Below, piece by piece: positions 1-7,556 of a stretch of DNA of 32,851 nucleotides; within the stretch, counting starts at the first letter, position 1, and each line of letters begins with the position of its first letter. The stretch covers positions 1 to 32,851 of the forward strand of contig DGHF01000232.1 of NCBI GenBank assembly GCA_002392545.1, read 5' to 3'. Position numbers and translations under genes: made by a program. The notes beneath the pieces were generated by a model, which worked only from the letters and a program-made list of their open reading frames with translations, had not been told where the DNA came from and did no database searches. This DNA is from Ruminococcus sp. UBA3855. GTDB lineage: Bacteria; Bacillota; Clostridia; Oscillospirales; Ruminococcaceae.

Positions 1-156
1 ACTGATGAAACTCCTGAGCCGACCACAGAGCCGACACAGCCAACTGAGGAAACTCCTGAGCCGACCACAGAGCCGACACAGCCGACTGAGGAAACTCCTG
101 AACCGACTACAGAGCCGACACAGCCGACTGAGGAAACTCCTGAGCCGACTACAGAA
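1..156 (+). repeat. 42-bp tandem repeat encoding a Thr/Pro/Glu linker
   Basis: About 3.7 copies of a 42-base unit (units begin at 1, 43, 85 and 127) are in frame with the cohesin/dockerin gene and encode a 14-residue unit, TEETPEPTTEPTQP. Copies differ mainly at synonymous third positions. Such Pro/Thr/Glu linkers separate modules in cellulosomal proteins. The array probably continues left of the window. Confidence 0.95.
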
Positions 157-1482
157 CCTGAGCCTGTTGAGTACAATGTGAAGTGGGTTATCGGTAAGGA
201 ATATGCTGCCCCTGGTGACACTGTTGCAATCAATGTCATGATTCAGGCTGCTGACCTTGAACAGACTGTTCTGAACTCCTTCAACATGGCGGTAACTGCT
301 GACAACAGACTGACTGCTGGTAATGCTGAGGTTGGTCAGGCTTATGTAATTCCGTTTACTTCTAACACAGCAGACATTTCTGCAATGTATTTCGCTGGAA
401 CTTCTACAGATTCCGCTAATATCAGCGCAAATACTGCTTACCCTGTATTCACAATGTACTTTGATGTTCCTACTGATGCACAGGCTGGCGATACTTTCGA
501 AATCAACTTCAACACTGACCAGCTGAATGGCAAGGGTCTTGAGATTTTGAGAGCTGAGCTGAATGCTACTGTTAATGTAGAGACTGAAAACGGTTGGATT
601 AAGGTTCTCGACCAAGAGCCGACTTATGAGTATACTTATGAGTACAGCGCACAGGGCGACGATATGTTCTACCTGTCACATGACCCGAGACCGTTCGACC
701 CTGCTGATATGACTGGTACTCTCTATCGTCAGGCTTATCAGATTGACGAAGAAGGCAACCGTGTTGAATATGGCGAGCCTGTTCAAATTCCGATTACTTC
801 CAGCAAGGTAAAGGTAAAACTTGTTACCAAGGAAGGCGGTCTGGAAACTCCTAAGGCTACCTACGATGCACAGAATAAGTCTTATGTGGCTGTTCCGCTG
901 GTTGCAAGCGTTGTAGAAAATACTGGTACTGATGCAGAGCCTGTATGGAGCGAATCGAAGGAACTGAAGAGTGCTACTGACGGCGGTGAAGTATTGGCGA
1001 ATGCTTGGATTGGCGTTAAGGGTGATACAAACCTCAACGGCGACTGCAACGCTGAAGATGCTTCTTATGTTCTGATTTACGCTGCGAAGTTCGGTGCTGG
1101 TGAAGATGCTAACCTGACAGACATTGCTGGCATTGACCTTGACGGTGAGTCTGGTGTAATTACTACTGCTAAGGGTCTGGGCGTTACCAGAGCAGATGCA
1201 GATATTGTAAATAGGTTTGCATACTTCCTGTCTGATACTAACGGTGAATCTCCTGACTACGGTATATTTGATGCCGATGGTAAGGCTTCCGTTGCTTCCG
1301 CTTTGAATGCTATCGATGCTGCTAACCAGCTCGTATATGCTGCAAAGGTCGGCGCTAACGGCAGTGCAAACTGGGCAACTGACGTCATGGTTTCTGAACT
1401 GGATGCTGGTGCACTTCCTAGACATACTCGTGAAATTCATCAGTGGGAACTCGACCACCCCGATGAAACTCCTGATGAATAA
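1..1482 (+). CDS. Scaffoldin-like protein: linker, cohesin-like module, dockerin (5' end outside window)
   Basis: Partial gene: the frame is open from base 1, so the true start lies upstream. A GTG at 178 opens a 434-residue frame but has no ribosome site and is internal. Order of parts: TEETPEPTTEPTQP linker repeats; a beta-rich module of about 145 residues that looks like a cohesin (starts near VKWVIGKEYAAPGDTVAINV, contains VFTMYFDVPTDAQAGD, ends near NGWIKVL); a second module of about 130 residues (starts near DDMFYLSHDPRPFD) that may be an X-type module; then a dockerin-like C-terminus. The dockerin begins GDTNLNGDCNAEDASYVL, a calcium loop followed by a helix, and has two further loop-like copies (IDLDGESGV and FDADGKASV, each followed by a helix). 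Cohesins bind dockerins, so a protein with both would act as an adaptor in an extracellular enzyme complex. It ends in an acidic tail, with no sortase motif. The codon use suggests high expression. The cohesin call is by pattern only and moderately sure; the dockerin is firmer. Confidence 0.8.
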   Translation, partial: TDETPEPTTEPTQPTEETPEPTTEPTQPTEETPEPTTEPTQPTEETPEPTTEPEPVEYNVKWVIGKEYAAPGDTVAINVMIQAADLEQTVLNSFNMAVTADNRLTAGNAEVGQAYVIPFTSNTADISAMYFAGTSTDSANISANTAYPVFTMYFDVPTDAQAGDTFEINFNTDQLNGKGLEILRAELNATVNVETENGWIKVLDQEPTYEYTYEYSAQGDDMFYLSHDPRPFDPADMTGTLYRQAYQIDEEGNRVEYGEPVQIPITSSKVKVKLVTKEGGLETPKATYDAQNKSYVAVPLVASVVENTGTDAEPVWSESKELKSATDGGEVLANAWIGVKGDTNLNGDCNAEDASYVLIYAAKFGAGEDANLTDIAGIDLDGESGVITTAKGLGVTRADADIVNRFAYFLSDTNGESPDYGIFDADGKASVASALNAIDAANQLVYAAKVGANGSANWATDVMVSELDAGALPRHTREIHQWELDHPDETPDE

Positions 1483-1492
1483 GCAAAATTTC

Positions 1493-1523
1493 AGAGAGCC
1501 TCCTTCGGGGGGTTCTCTTTTTT
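1493..1523 (+). terminator. Intrinsic terminator with UUCG tetraloop
   Basis: An 11-bp stem (1493-1503 with 1508-1518, two G-U pairs) closes a C(UUCG)G tetraloop and is followed by six T. It ends the cohesin/dockerin gene. Confidence 0.93.
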
Positions 1524-1546
1524 GCCTGCTTTGTGACGGAAACAAA

Positions 1547-1585
1547 AAATCCGCTGTCGGGATTGACAGCGGATTCGTTTTTTTC
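1547..1585. terminator. Bidirectional terminator between convergent genes
   Basis: A perfect 11-bp inverted repeat (1549-1559 with 1565-1575) has a T run on the plus side (1578-1584) and an A run on the left that reads as a T run on the minus strand. It can end the aro operon and back up the preceding terminator. Confidence 0.88.
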
Positions 1586-2177
1586 AATTTTCCGGCGTTT
1601 CTGGTCTGGAGTAGAAATTCATGACTGCTTGTATGACATCATGATACAATGCGGACGGATTTTCTTTGATTTGTTCGGCAAGCTGGTTTGCCTGCGCTTC
1701 ATCGGGAGTGAACAATGTCAAATCCAGCAGTTTCAAGGTATTATCATTCAACATGATATGCAGATAACAGCCACTGTGCAAAGGTTCGCAGACAACTTCC
1801 ACATCTTTCTGATAGCGGATATTCTTGCTCGTTTCTCTGGAAAGGTTCATTACTTCGTCACGGTATGATTTTTCAGACATCTGCATGAATTTTTCTGCAA
1901 TGTCTGCGCCGGCATCTGCAATGGTGTAACGGAGTGCTTCACCGTCCGGAATTTCTCTGATTGTTCCGGATTTCAGGAGCGTGTCCACGGCATCCTGATA
2001 GGCGAAATAGTTGATAAGTCCGCCTGTAACGGCGATGTCATACAATACTTCGGAATCCATCGGTTCAGCGTTTTTTTGCAGAATGTAGCAGATTAAAGGT
2101 CCTGCATCTTCAATTTCAGAAATGCATCTGTCCTTGATTTCTTTGAGCAGACTGTTATCTTCCAGTTTCTTTTTCAA
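1584..2177 (-). CDS. DUF4364-family protein
   Basis: A 197-residue cytoplasmic protein. The N-terminal half looks like a winged helix: 'ICYILQKNAEPMDSEVLYDI' resembles the start of DUF4364 proteins, followed by 'YFAYQDAVDTLLKSGTI' and a TxxG-like beta wing 'YTIADAGADIAEKF'. The function of the family is unknown; a DNA-binding or regulatory role is inferred from the fold only. The start is a TTG (2177) placed 7 bases after a strong GGAGGG; no ATG fits better. It lies 21 bases after aroC and shares the aro operon, ending at the bidirectional terminator. Confidence 0.75.
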   Translation of the reverse strand: MKKKLEDNSLLKEIKDRCISEIEDAGPLICYILQKNAEPMDSEVLYDIAVTGGLINYFAYQDAVDTLLKSGTIREIPDGEALRYTIADAGADIAEKFMQMSEKSYRDEVMNLSRETSKNIRYQKDVEVVCEPLHSGCYLHIMLNDNTLKLLDLTLFTPDEAQANQLAEQIKENPSALYHDVIQAVMNFYSRPETPEN

Positions 2178-2198
2178 GAATTATCCCTCCTTATAATA

Positions 2199-3272
2199 TC
2201 ATGTAAAATGCGGATAGTCCAGCATATGGGAAAGCAGTGCAATGTTCATACAAGCCTCAATGCAGGGGACTGTCTTCGGAACAATGCAGGATTCTGCACA
2301 GGACTGCGCCTCCAGTTTTTCTTCTTCCATGGTGGAAAGATTGATGGTGCTTTGTGGTTTGCCGAGGGATGCCGCCGGACGGATGGCGACTTTCGCCACA
2401 ATCGGCATACCGGACGATATACCGCCTAAAATTCCGCCGTGGTTATTGGATTTGGTTTTCACATGTCCGTGGTCGTCTACATAGAAACTGTCATTGTTCT
2501 GACTTCCCACCATTTCCGCAACGTCAAAACCAACACCAAATTCAAGACCTCTTACCCCTGTCACTCCAAATATCAGCCCTGCAATGCTGTTTTCCAAGCC
2601 GTTGAAAATCGGCGAACCAATTCCGGCAGGGACATTCACAGCGACACATTCCACCACTCCGCCGAGGGTTTCGCCCCCTTCTCTTGCCAGACGAATGTCG
2701 TCAAGCATCAGTTTCCCTTGTGCATCATCAATGACAGGGAAATTTTTCTTACGCACTTCCAGAATGTCCGCTTTGCTGACGTTGACGTAATCAAATTCTT
2801 TGTCCTTGATTCCGTGGATTTCCAGTGCGTGCGCCCCGACATAAATTCCTCTGCGCTCTAAAATCTGTCCGCAGATTGCACCTGCAAAACAAAGGGGGGC
2901 TGTCAGCCTGTCCGAAAAATGTCCGCCGTCCCGAATGTCGTTGAATCCTCTGTAACGGACTGTTCCGGTATAATCCGCCTGTCCGGGGCGGGGGAGTCGG
3001 TTCAATTGCGAGAAATCCGGTGCAGTCCGTTCCGGATTCTGGATAAAGGCACAGAGGGGCGTTCCGGTCGTGCGGTTGTTCAGCATTCCCGACATGACTT
3101 GATTGAATTCAGCGTTCTGTTGTGCTGGTGTGCGACGTTCCATGAACTGATGTAATTTTTTCACGTCAATGTATTCTCCAGACGGCAGATTGTCAATCGT
3201 GATGCCGATTGCAGGCCCTTGCGCTTCTCCGAAAACGGAAATTGAGATTCTGTTATTCCAAATGGATGCCAT
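2199..3272 (-). CDS. aroC: Chorismate synthase
   Basis: Last step of the shikimate pathway: converts 5-enolpyruvylshikimate-3-phosphate to chorismate, using reduced FMN. The 357-residue length is normal. Family features seen: the N-terminal 'FGEAQGPAIGITIDNLPSG', 'RRTPAQQNAEFNQVMSGM' and 'GTPLCAFIQNPE', the FMN/phosphate region 'RPGQADYTG' and 'RYRGFNDIRDGGHFSDRLTA', and 'GEETLGGV'-like 'GGETLGGVVECV', then 'NNHGGILGGISSGMPI'. I chose the ATG at 3272 because AGGAGG lies 8 bases upstream; a TTG two codons earlier would sit on the ribosome site. It overlaps aroA by 20 bases, so the two are probably translationally coupled. Confidence 0.97.
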   Translation of the reverse strand: MASIWNNRISISVFGEAQGPAIGITIDNLPSGEYIDVKKLHQFMERRTPAQQNAEFNQVMSGMLNNRTTGTPLCAFIQNPERTAPDFSQLNRLPRPGQADYTGTVRYRGFNDIRDGGHFSDRLTAPLCFAGAICGQILERRGIYVGAHALEIHGIKDKEFDYVNVSKADILEVRKKNFPVIDDAQGKLMLDDIRLAREGGETLGGVVECVAVNVPAGIGSPIFNGLENSIAGLIFGVTGVRGLEFGVGFDVAEMVGSQNNDSFYVDDHGHVKTKSNNHGGILGGISSGMPIVAKVAIRPAASLGKPQSTINLSTMEEEKLEAQSCAESCIVPKTVPCIEACMNIALLSHMLDYPHFT

Positions 3273-4491
3273 TGGCAATTCCTCCTAATTTTTGGTAATC
3301 TTCCCAGAATGCAGGGTAAGACTTCGTGACACATTCCGCTCCAAGCAATTTGACAGGACTTTCCGAACGTGTGGCGCAAATGGCGGTACACATTGCAATC
3401 CGGTGGTCTCCGGCACTGTCTACCGTTCCCCCTTTCAGCGTTCCGGTAGGGAAAACCGTCAGACCGTCCGGATTGATTTGCACTTTTCCGCCGAGATTGT
3501 TCAGCATTTCTGCTGTCGTGGCGAGGCGGTCACTTTCCTTGATGCGCAGTCGTTCCGCACCGACAATTTTTGTGATGCACGGCGCAAAATTTCCGGCTAC
3601 GGACAAAATCGGAACAAGGTCAGGAATGTCTTCGGCATGAATGATGAATGTGTCATCCTTTCCAGTATACCACATATCATGCAGGATTTCAATAATTTTT
3701 CTGTCGCCTTGTACCGAATTTTCGGGAATATTCTGCATTGTGACATGATTCCCGATTGCATTTGCTACATAGAAAAAAGCAGACTGTGAAAAATCGCCTT
3801 CCACTTTTACATCTTCGTTGTTGTATGCGGACTGATATTCCTGATTTCCTTTGATGTAATAGCCCTTTTCCGTTTCCTCTACGAATACACCATATTTTTT
3901 CATGACATCAATCGTCATGTCTGCATAGGGTTTCGATTGCAGGGGAGAGGTCAGGACAATTTCAGAATCTCCATCCAGCAAGGGCAGTGCCAGTAATAAC
4001 CCCGTCACAAACTGCGACGAAATATCGCCCTCTAATTCAAATATACCGCTTTGCAATTGTCCTTCAATCGTGAAAGGCATGGTATTTTGATAATCAAAAT
4101 GAATGCCCTTTTTTGAAAGTTCCCTGATGTATGGGGTGATGGGTCTTTCCGGTAAACGTCCCTGACCTAAAAATGTTGTCTTGATTCCCAATGCTCCTGC
4201 AACAGGTATCAAAAAGCGCAATGTTGAGCCACTTTCGCAACAGTCTGCGATTGCTTCCTTTACGGGGCGCATTCCGGAAAAGGCAATGTCATTTCCGGAA
4301 ATCTGGTATTTCACTCCGAACGCTTCCACTACAGAAAGCGTTGCTTCAATGTCTTTCGAAAAAGTAACGTCGAATACATAGGGGATTCCTTTGCAGAGGG
4401 AGGCGCAAATTATCGCCCTGTGCGCCATGCTTTTGGATGCCGGAATTTTCACTTTTCCGGAAAGTTCTGAGGGCTGTAACAGTAAATCCAT
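3253..4491 (-). CDS. aroA: 3-phosphoshikimate 1-carboxyvinyltransferase (EPSP synthase)
   Basis: Sixth shikimate step: joins the enolpyruvyl group of PEP to shikimate-3-phosphate. 412 residues from the ATG at 4491. Substrate-binding motifs seen: 'KIPASKSMAHRAIICASL' (Lys-Ser-x-x-x-Arg), 'ESGSTLRFLIPVAGALG', 'GDISSQFVTGLLLALPLL', 'FSQSAFFYVANAI', 'RIKESDRLATTAEML' and 'DSAGDHRIAMC'. The open frame extends 40 codons further upstream into aroB, but homology starts at MDLLLQPSE, and GAGAGG lies just before that ATG. The aroB stop codon is one base upstream, so coupling is expected. The motif reads as the glyphosate-distinguishable classes only after alignment, so no class is assigned. Confidence 0.97.
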   Translation of the reverse strand: MDLLLQPSELSGKVKIPASKSMAHRAIICASLCKGIPYVFDVTFSKDIEATLSVVEAFGVKYQISGNDIAFSGMRPVKEAIADCCESGSTLRFLIPVAGALGIKTTFLGQGRLPERPITPYIRELSKKGIHFDYQNTMPFTIEGQLQSGIFELEGDISSQFVTGLLLALPLLDGDSEIVLTSPLQSKPYADMTIDVMKKYGVFVEETEKGYYIKGNQEYQSAYNNEDVKVEGDFSQSAFFYVANAIGNHVTMQNIPENSVQGDRKIIEILHDMWYTGKDDTFIIHAEDIPDLVPILSVAGNFAPCITKIVGAERLRIKESDRLATTAEMLNNLGGKVQINPDGLTVFPTGTLKGGTVDSAGDHRIAMCTAICATRSESPVKLLGAECVTKSYPAFWEDYQKLGGIANGIHLE

Positions 4492-4492
4492 G

Positions 4493-5542
4493 TTACACCT
4501 CTCTTTCGAAAATTGCACGGAATTCCGGAATTGTGCCCGTCTGAATCTGCGCTTTTCCGATGGGATTGCAGGTAATCCAGCGGAGTTTCTGTCCGGCACG
4601 TTTTTTGTCATGTCCGCAGAGGTTTACAAGTTCCATGATGGGTGCATCTGTATCAGTTGGCAGATGATAATTTTCTACGCATTTTTTCAGCTTTGCATAT
4701 TCTTCCGGCGTGTTGCAGTATTTGGTCATGATGCACATTCCGGCAGATACGGCGCAGCCATGGGTATATGTCTCATAATGATAATAGGCTTCAATGGCGT
4801 GTCCGATGGTGTGACCAAAATTCAGAATCATTCTTAATCCGGTGTCAAGTTCATCTTCTGCAACAACATTTTTTTTGATTGCTACACATATCGGGATGAT
4901 GGTGTCAAAATATTCATGTACGTTTTCCAGATTGCAGTTTAACAGCAGGTCAAATAATTTTTCGTCCGCTATCATGCCATATTTCACAACCTCGCCCATG
5001 CCGTCAATCAGGAACTTTTCCGGCAGTGTGCGCAGTGTTTCAGGGTCACACAATACCAATGCAGGCTGTTTGAATGCACCGACAAGATTTTTCCCCTCCG
5101 GCAGGTCAACGGCTGTCTTTCCGCCAACAGAAGAATCTACCTGTGCCAATAATGACGTGGGTATCTGGATGTATTGAATCCCTCTCAGAAATGTTGCCCC
5201 TGCAAATCCGGTAATGTCCCCGACGACTCCGCCCCCTAGGGCTATCAGACAATCAGAACGTGTAATGTCATTCTGTACCAGAAATGACCATATTTTTGTT
5301 AATGTTCCGGCATTCTTGGATGCTTCCCCATGCGGAAAGACATACTTCACCACCTTGAAACCATTGCTTTTCAGCGACTCTGAAACTGTTTCAGAATATA
5401 ACTTGTCTACATTATCATCCGTGATGATGGCGCAAGTCTCCGCCTTGCTGACTTCTGAAATGATTTCTCCGCACCGTTTCAGAATGTTTCTTTCAATGAT
5501 TACGTCGTAAGCATCCCTGACAGGGACATGAATTTTGGTCAT
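4493..5542 (-). CDS. aroB: 3-dehydroquinate synthase
   Basis: Second shikimate step: NAD- and metal-dependent cyclization of DAHP to 3-dehydroquinate. 349 residues, normal length. Seen: the NAD-binding 'LIALGGGVVGDITGFAGATF', 'PTSLLAQVDSSVGGKTAVDL', 'GKNLVGAFKQP', the metal ligand region 'GMGEVVKYGMI', and 'NFGHTIGHAIEAYYHYETYTHG' with metal-binding histidines. Start ATG at 5542 with AGGAGG nine bases upstream. First gene of the aroB-aroA-aroC-DUF4364 operon; a good sigma-A promoter lies about 70 bases upstream. No T-box or other leader element is visible in the short 5' region. Confidence 0.97.
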   Translation of the reverse strand: MTKIHVPVRDAYDVIIERNILKRCGEIISEVSKAETCAIITDDNVDKLYSETVSESLKSNGFKVVKYVFPHGEASKNAGTLTKIWSFLVQNDITRSDCLIALGGGVVGDITGFAGATFLRGIQYIQIPTSLLAQVDSSVGGKTAVDLPEGKNLVGAFKQPALVLCDPETLRTLPEKFLIDGMGEVVKYGMIADEKLFDLLLNCNLENVHEYFDTIIPICVAIKKNVVAEDELDTGLRMILNFGHTIGHAIEAYYHYETYTHGCAVSAGMCIMTKYCNTPEEYAKLKKCVENYHLPTDTDAPIMELVNLCGHDKKRAGQKLRWITCNPIGKAQIQTGTIPEFRAIFEREV

Positions 5543-5611
5543 GGTAAAAACCTCCTGTGTCTAAAATTGATTTTTCCTTCGTCACACGGACAGAAAAAAT
5601 CTCCTACTATT

Positions 5612-5640
5612 ATCATACCCATTTTTTTCCGATTTGTCAA
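5612..5640 (-). promoter_or_regulatory. Sigma-A promoter of the aro operon
   Basis: Minus-strand TTGACA (5640-5635), 17-base spacer, TATGAT (5617-5612), about 70 bases upstream of aroB. Expected start of transcription near 5605. Confidence 0.85.
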
Positions 5641-5732
5641 GGGAATCAGGAATATTTTTGTTCTATCAAGGTAAAAAAATTACCATTTGAAATGCCGGAT
5701 TTCCGGCAGGCAGAAATTTTTCACAAATTCAC

Positions 5733-5761
5733 TTGCAAATTGTAAGAGAATATGGTATAAT
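5733..5761 (+). promoter_or_regulatory. Extended -10 promoter of the TerD/AIM24 pair
   Basis: TTGCAA (5733-5738), 17-base spacer, TATAAT (5756-5761) preceded by TGG, so an extended -10. It is divergent from the aro promoter within the 274-base intergenic region. Confidence 0.88.
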
Positions 5762-5816
5762 GAAAAATAACGAAAATCTATTTTCATAGTGATTTTCCGT
5801 CAGGAGGTTTTTATTC

Positions 5817-6704
5817 ATGCAGTTTCAAGTTTCAAATCGTGTCAAAAAGGCAGTTGACAGGAATTCACTGCTGGAAAATTATGGGGCGGTCAATACACAA
5901 CCTACTCTGATTGTCAGCCGTCAAAATGGGATGCAACAGGCTGGTCGTCCTCAGCAACGAAATATTCAGCCCTCTGCGCCTTCTCCTCAGCCCTACAGAC
6001 AGCCTTCAGACCCTCAGACACCCCCTCGGCAGGTTCAGCCCTCTGCACCCCCTCCACAGTCTTACAGACAGCCTCCAGCCACTCAGCCAGTCCCCCGACA
6101 GGTTCAGCCGTCTGCTCCTCCTCGCCCTCGTAAACCCTTGCAGGGGACTATTTTAAAGAGAGGTCAGAAATTTACTCTCAATGGCTCAGATGGTGCGATT
6201 TCTTCCGTGCGGATTGGGTTGGATTGGGTGCTGAAAAATCCGAAATGTGACCTTGATGCTTCCGCCTTTATGCTCGGAAGTAATGAAATGGTGCTTGGAG
6301 ATGATTGGTTCATTTTCTACGGTCAGCCACAAAGCCCTGACGGAAGTGTCCGGTATTTCGATAAAAATTCGGCGAAACCAGACGAAAAAACCGCTTTGGA
6401 AATCCACCTTTCACAGGTTCATCCGCAAGTGCAGAAAATTGTCGTTGCGGTGACGATTTATGAAGCTATTCAGAATCGTTATCATTTCGGCATGGTCGAA
6501 AACGTGACAGCAAGCATTTGGGATTTGAATTCACGGAAAGTTGTCGCTAGTCTCGACTTGACCGACAATTCTCCGGCGGTGACTGCGTTGGTAGTCGGGG
6601 AATTTTACCGCTATCAGGGGAGTTGGAAATTTAATGCCGTCGGTTCGGGTGTTGGAAGAGATTTAGCCGGATTCTGCGGAATGTACGGTGTGGCTATGGA
6701 ATAA
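5817..6704 (+). CDS. TerD-domain stress protein with Pro/Gln-rich linker
   Basis: 295 residues. Residues about 40-108 are a low-complexity Pro/Gln/Ser linker with repeated 'RQVQPSAPP'. Residues about 110-295 are a TerD (tellurium-resistance family) domain: 'VRIGLDWV', the calcium-binding 'CDLDASAFMLGSNEMVLGDD' region, 'FIFYGQPQSPDGSV', 'NVTASIWDL' and the C-terminal 'GEFYRYQGSWKFNAVGSG'. TerD domains bind Ca2+ and belong to stress-associated gene sets; most are not true tellurite-resistance factors, and the exact role here is unknown. The ribosome site is AGGAGG seven to nine bases before the ATG. It is followed 19 bases later by an AIM24 gene, a known kind of neighbour. The first 35 residues (MQFQVSNRVKKAVDRNSLLE and on) match nothing I recognise. 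Confidence 0.9.
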   Translation: MQFQVSNRVKKAVDRNSLLENYGAVNTQPTLIVSRQNGMQQAGRPQQRNIQPSAPSPQPYRQPSDPQTPPRQVQPSAPPPQSYRQPPATQPVPRQVQPSAPPRPRKPLQGTILKRGQKFTLNGSDGAISSVRIGLDWVLKNPKCDLDASAFMLGSNEMVLGDDWFIFYGQPQSPDGSVRYFDKNSAKPDEKTALEIHLSQVHPQVQKIVVAVTIYEAIQNRYHFGMVENVTASIWDLNSRKVVASLDLTDNSPAVTALVVGEFYRYQGSWKFNAVGSGVGRDLAGFCGMYGVAME

Positions 6705-6723
6705 TTCACAAAGGAGATTCAAC

Positions 6724-7470
6724 ATGATTACTTTTGAAACAGTCAATGAAGTGGTTCTGCGTGTTACTTGCAGTGGCGCAGGGGAACATATTTTCACAAA
6801 AGCAGGCGCATTTATTGCCGGCGAATGCTACGGCGGTAAAAATTTCAAGTTCGAAAAGGTTTTGCTTGGCCCTGAACAAGGTCTCGGACGTGCGATTCTT
6901 GGGCAATTGGCTCGCCGTTTCACTGGTGAGAATCTCCCCTTGATGAAAGTGCAGTATCAGGGTGACAGCGTGACCTATTTCGCTAATGAACAACAGCACG
7001 TTGTTGTGTGTCATCTTCTGCAAAATGAAGTTCTTTCTGTCGAAAGTGAGAATATTCTTGCATTCACCCCCGACTGCAAATATGGGGTCAAATTCTTGGG
7101 GCAAGGTGTCATTTCTCAAAAGGGGCTTGCTACTTCGACTTTGACCGGAATAGGTCCTCAGGCTTTTGTGGCGGTTCTCGTTGACGGAAACCCCCTTGTT
7201 ATCAGCAATATGGAAAGCCGTGGAACGCTGGAAGTTGACCCTGATGCAGTCGTTTGCTGGGTGGGGGAAGACCCTTCTATCAAGATGGATGTATCATGGA
7301 AAAATTTCATCGGACAGGCTTCCGGTGAATCGTATATGTTTGAATGGACTTCGGGCAGTCTGGCGACTGTTATCGTTCAGCCCACAGAACGAACTTCCGG
7401 CGTTGATGTCTCTATGGATGGCAGCCGTTCGGGGGCTAGTCCGTCCGCACAGAGAAGAATCACATACTAA
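6724..7470 (+). CDS. AIM24-family (DUF124) protein
   Basis: 248 residues, all-beta. Matches the AIM24/TIGR00266 family: 'GEHIFTKAGAFIAGECYGG', 'GLGRAILGQLARRFTGENLPLMKV', 'VTYFANEQQHVVVCHL', 'FLGQGVISQKGLATSTLTGIGPQAFVAVL' and 'LEVDPDAVVCW'. The fold resembles the TRAP RNA-binding protein, but the bacterial function is unknown. An in-frame extension reaches 6688 inside the TerD gene; the ATG at 6724 is preferred because AAAGGAG lies 7 bases upstream and homology begins there. The C-terminal 25 residues are Ser/Arg-rich and probably disordered. It is co-transcribed with the TerD gene, since no promoter fits in the 19-base gap. Confidence 0.88.
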   Translation: MITFETVNEVVLRVTCSGAGEHIFTKAGAFIAGECYGGKNFKFEKVLLGPEQGLGRAILGQLARRFTGENLPLMKVQYQGDSVTYFANEQQHVVVCHLLQNEVLSVESENILAFTPDCKYGVKFLGQGVISQKGLATSTLTGIGPQAFVAVLVDGNPLVISNMESRGTLEVDPDAVVCWVGEDPSIKMDVSWKNFIGQASGESYMFEWTSGSLATVIVQPTERTSGVDVSMDGSRSGASPSAQRRITY

Positions 7471-7516
7471 ATAATTGATTATTATGCGATTTTGGCTTTG
7501 TTGTATGAAATATAAG

Positions 7517-7545
7517 AAGGAGAGTGAGATTTCACTCTCCTTTTT
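7517..7545 (+). terminator. Intrinsic terminator of the TerD/AIM24 operon
   Basis: GGAGAGTGA (7519-7527) pairs with TCACTCTCC (7532-7540) around a 4-base loop, extended by A-T pairs and followed by a T run. It lies just beyond the spoVAD stop codon and may also serve that gene weakly. Confidence 0.9.
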
Positions 7546-7556
7546 CAATGCTGATA

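Noticed and set aside
1..156. Short-period repeat array like a CRISPR
   Set aside because: The 42-base units have no spacers, keep reading frame and encode a Thr/Pro/Glu linker.
676..1587. Open frame of 303 codons antisense to the cohesin/dockerin gene
   Set aside because: Same cause: codon bias of a strongly expressed gene. The minus-strand frame runs through a bidirectional terminator.
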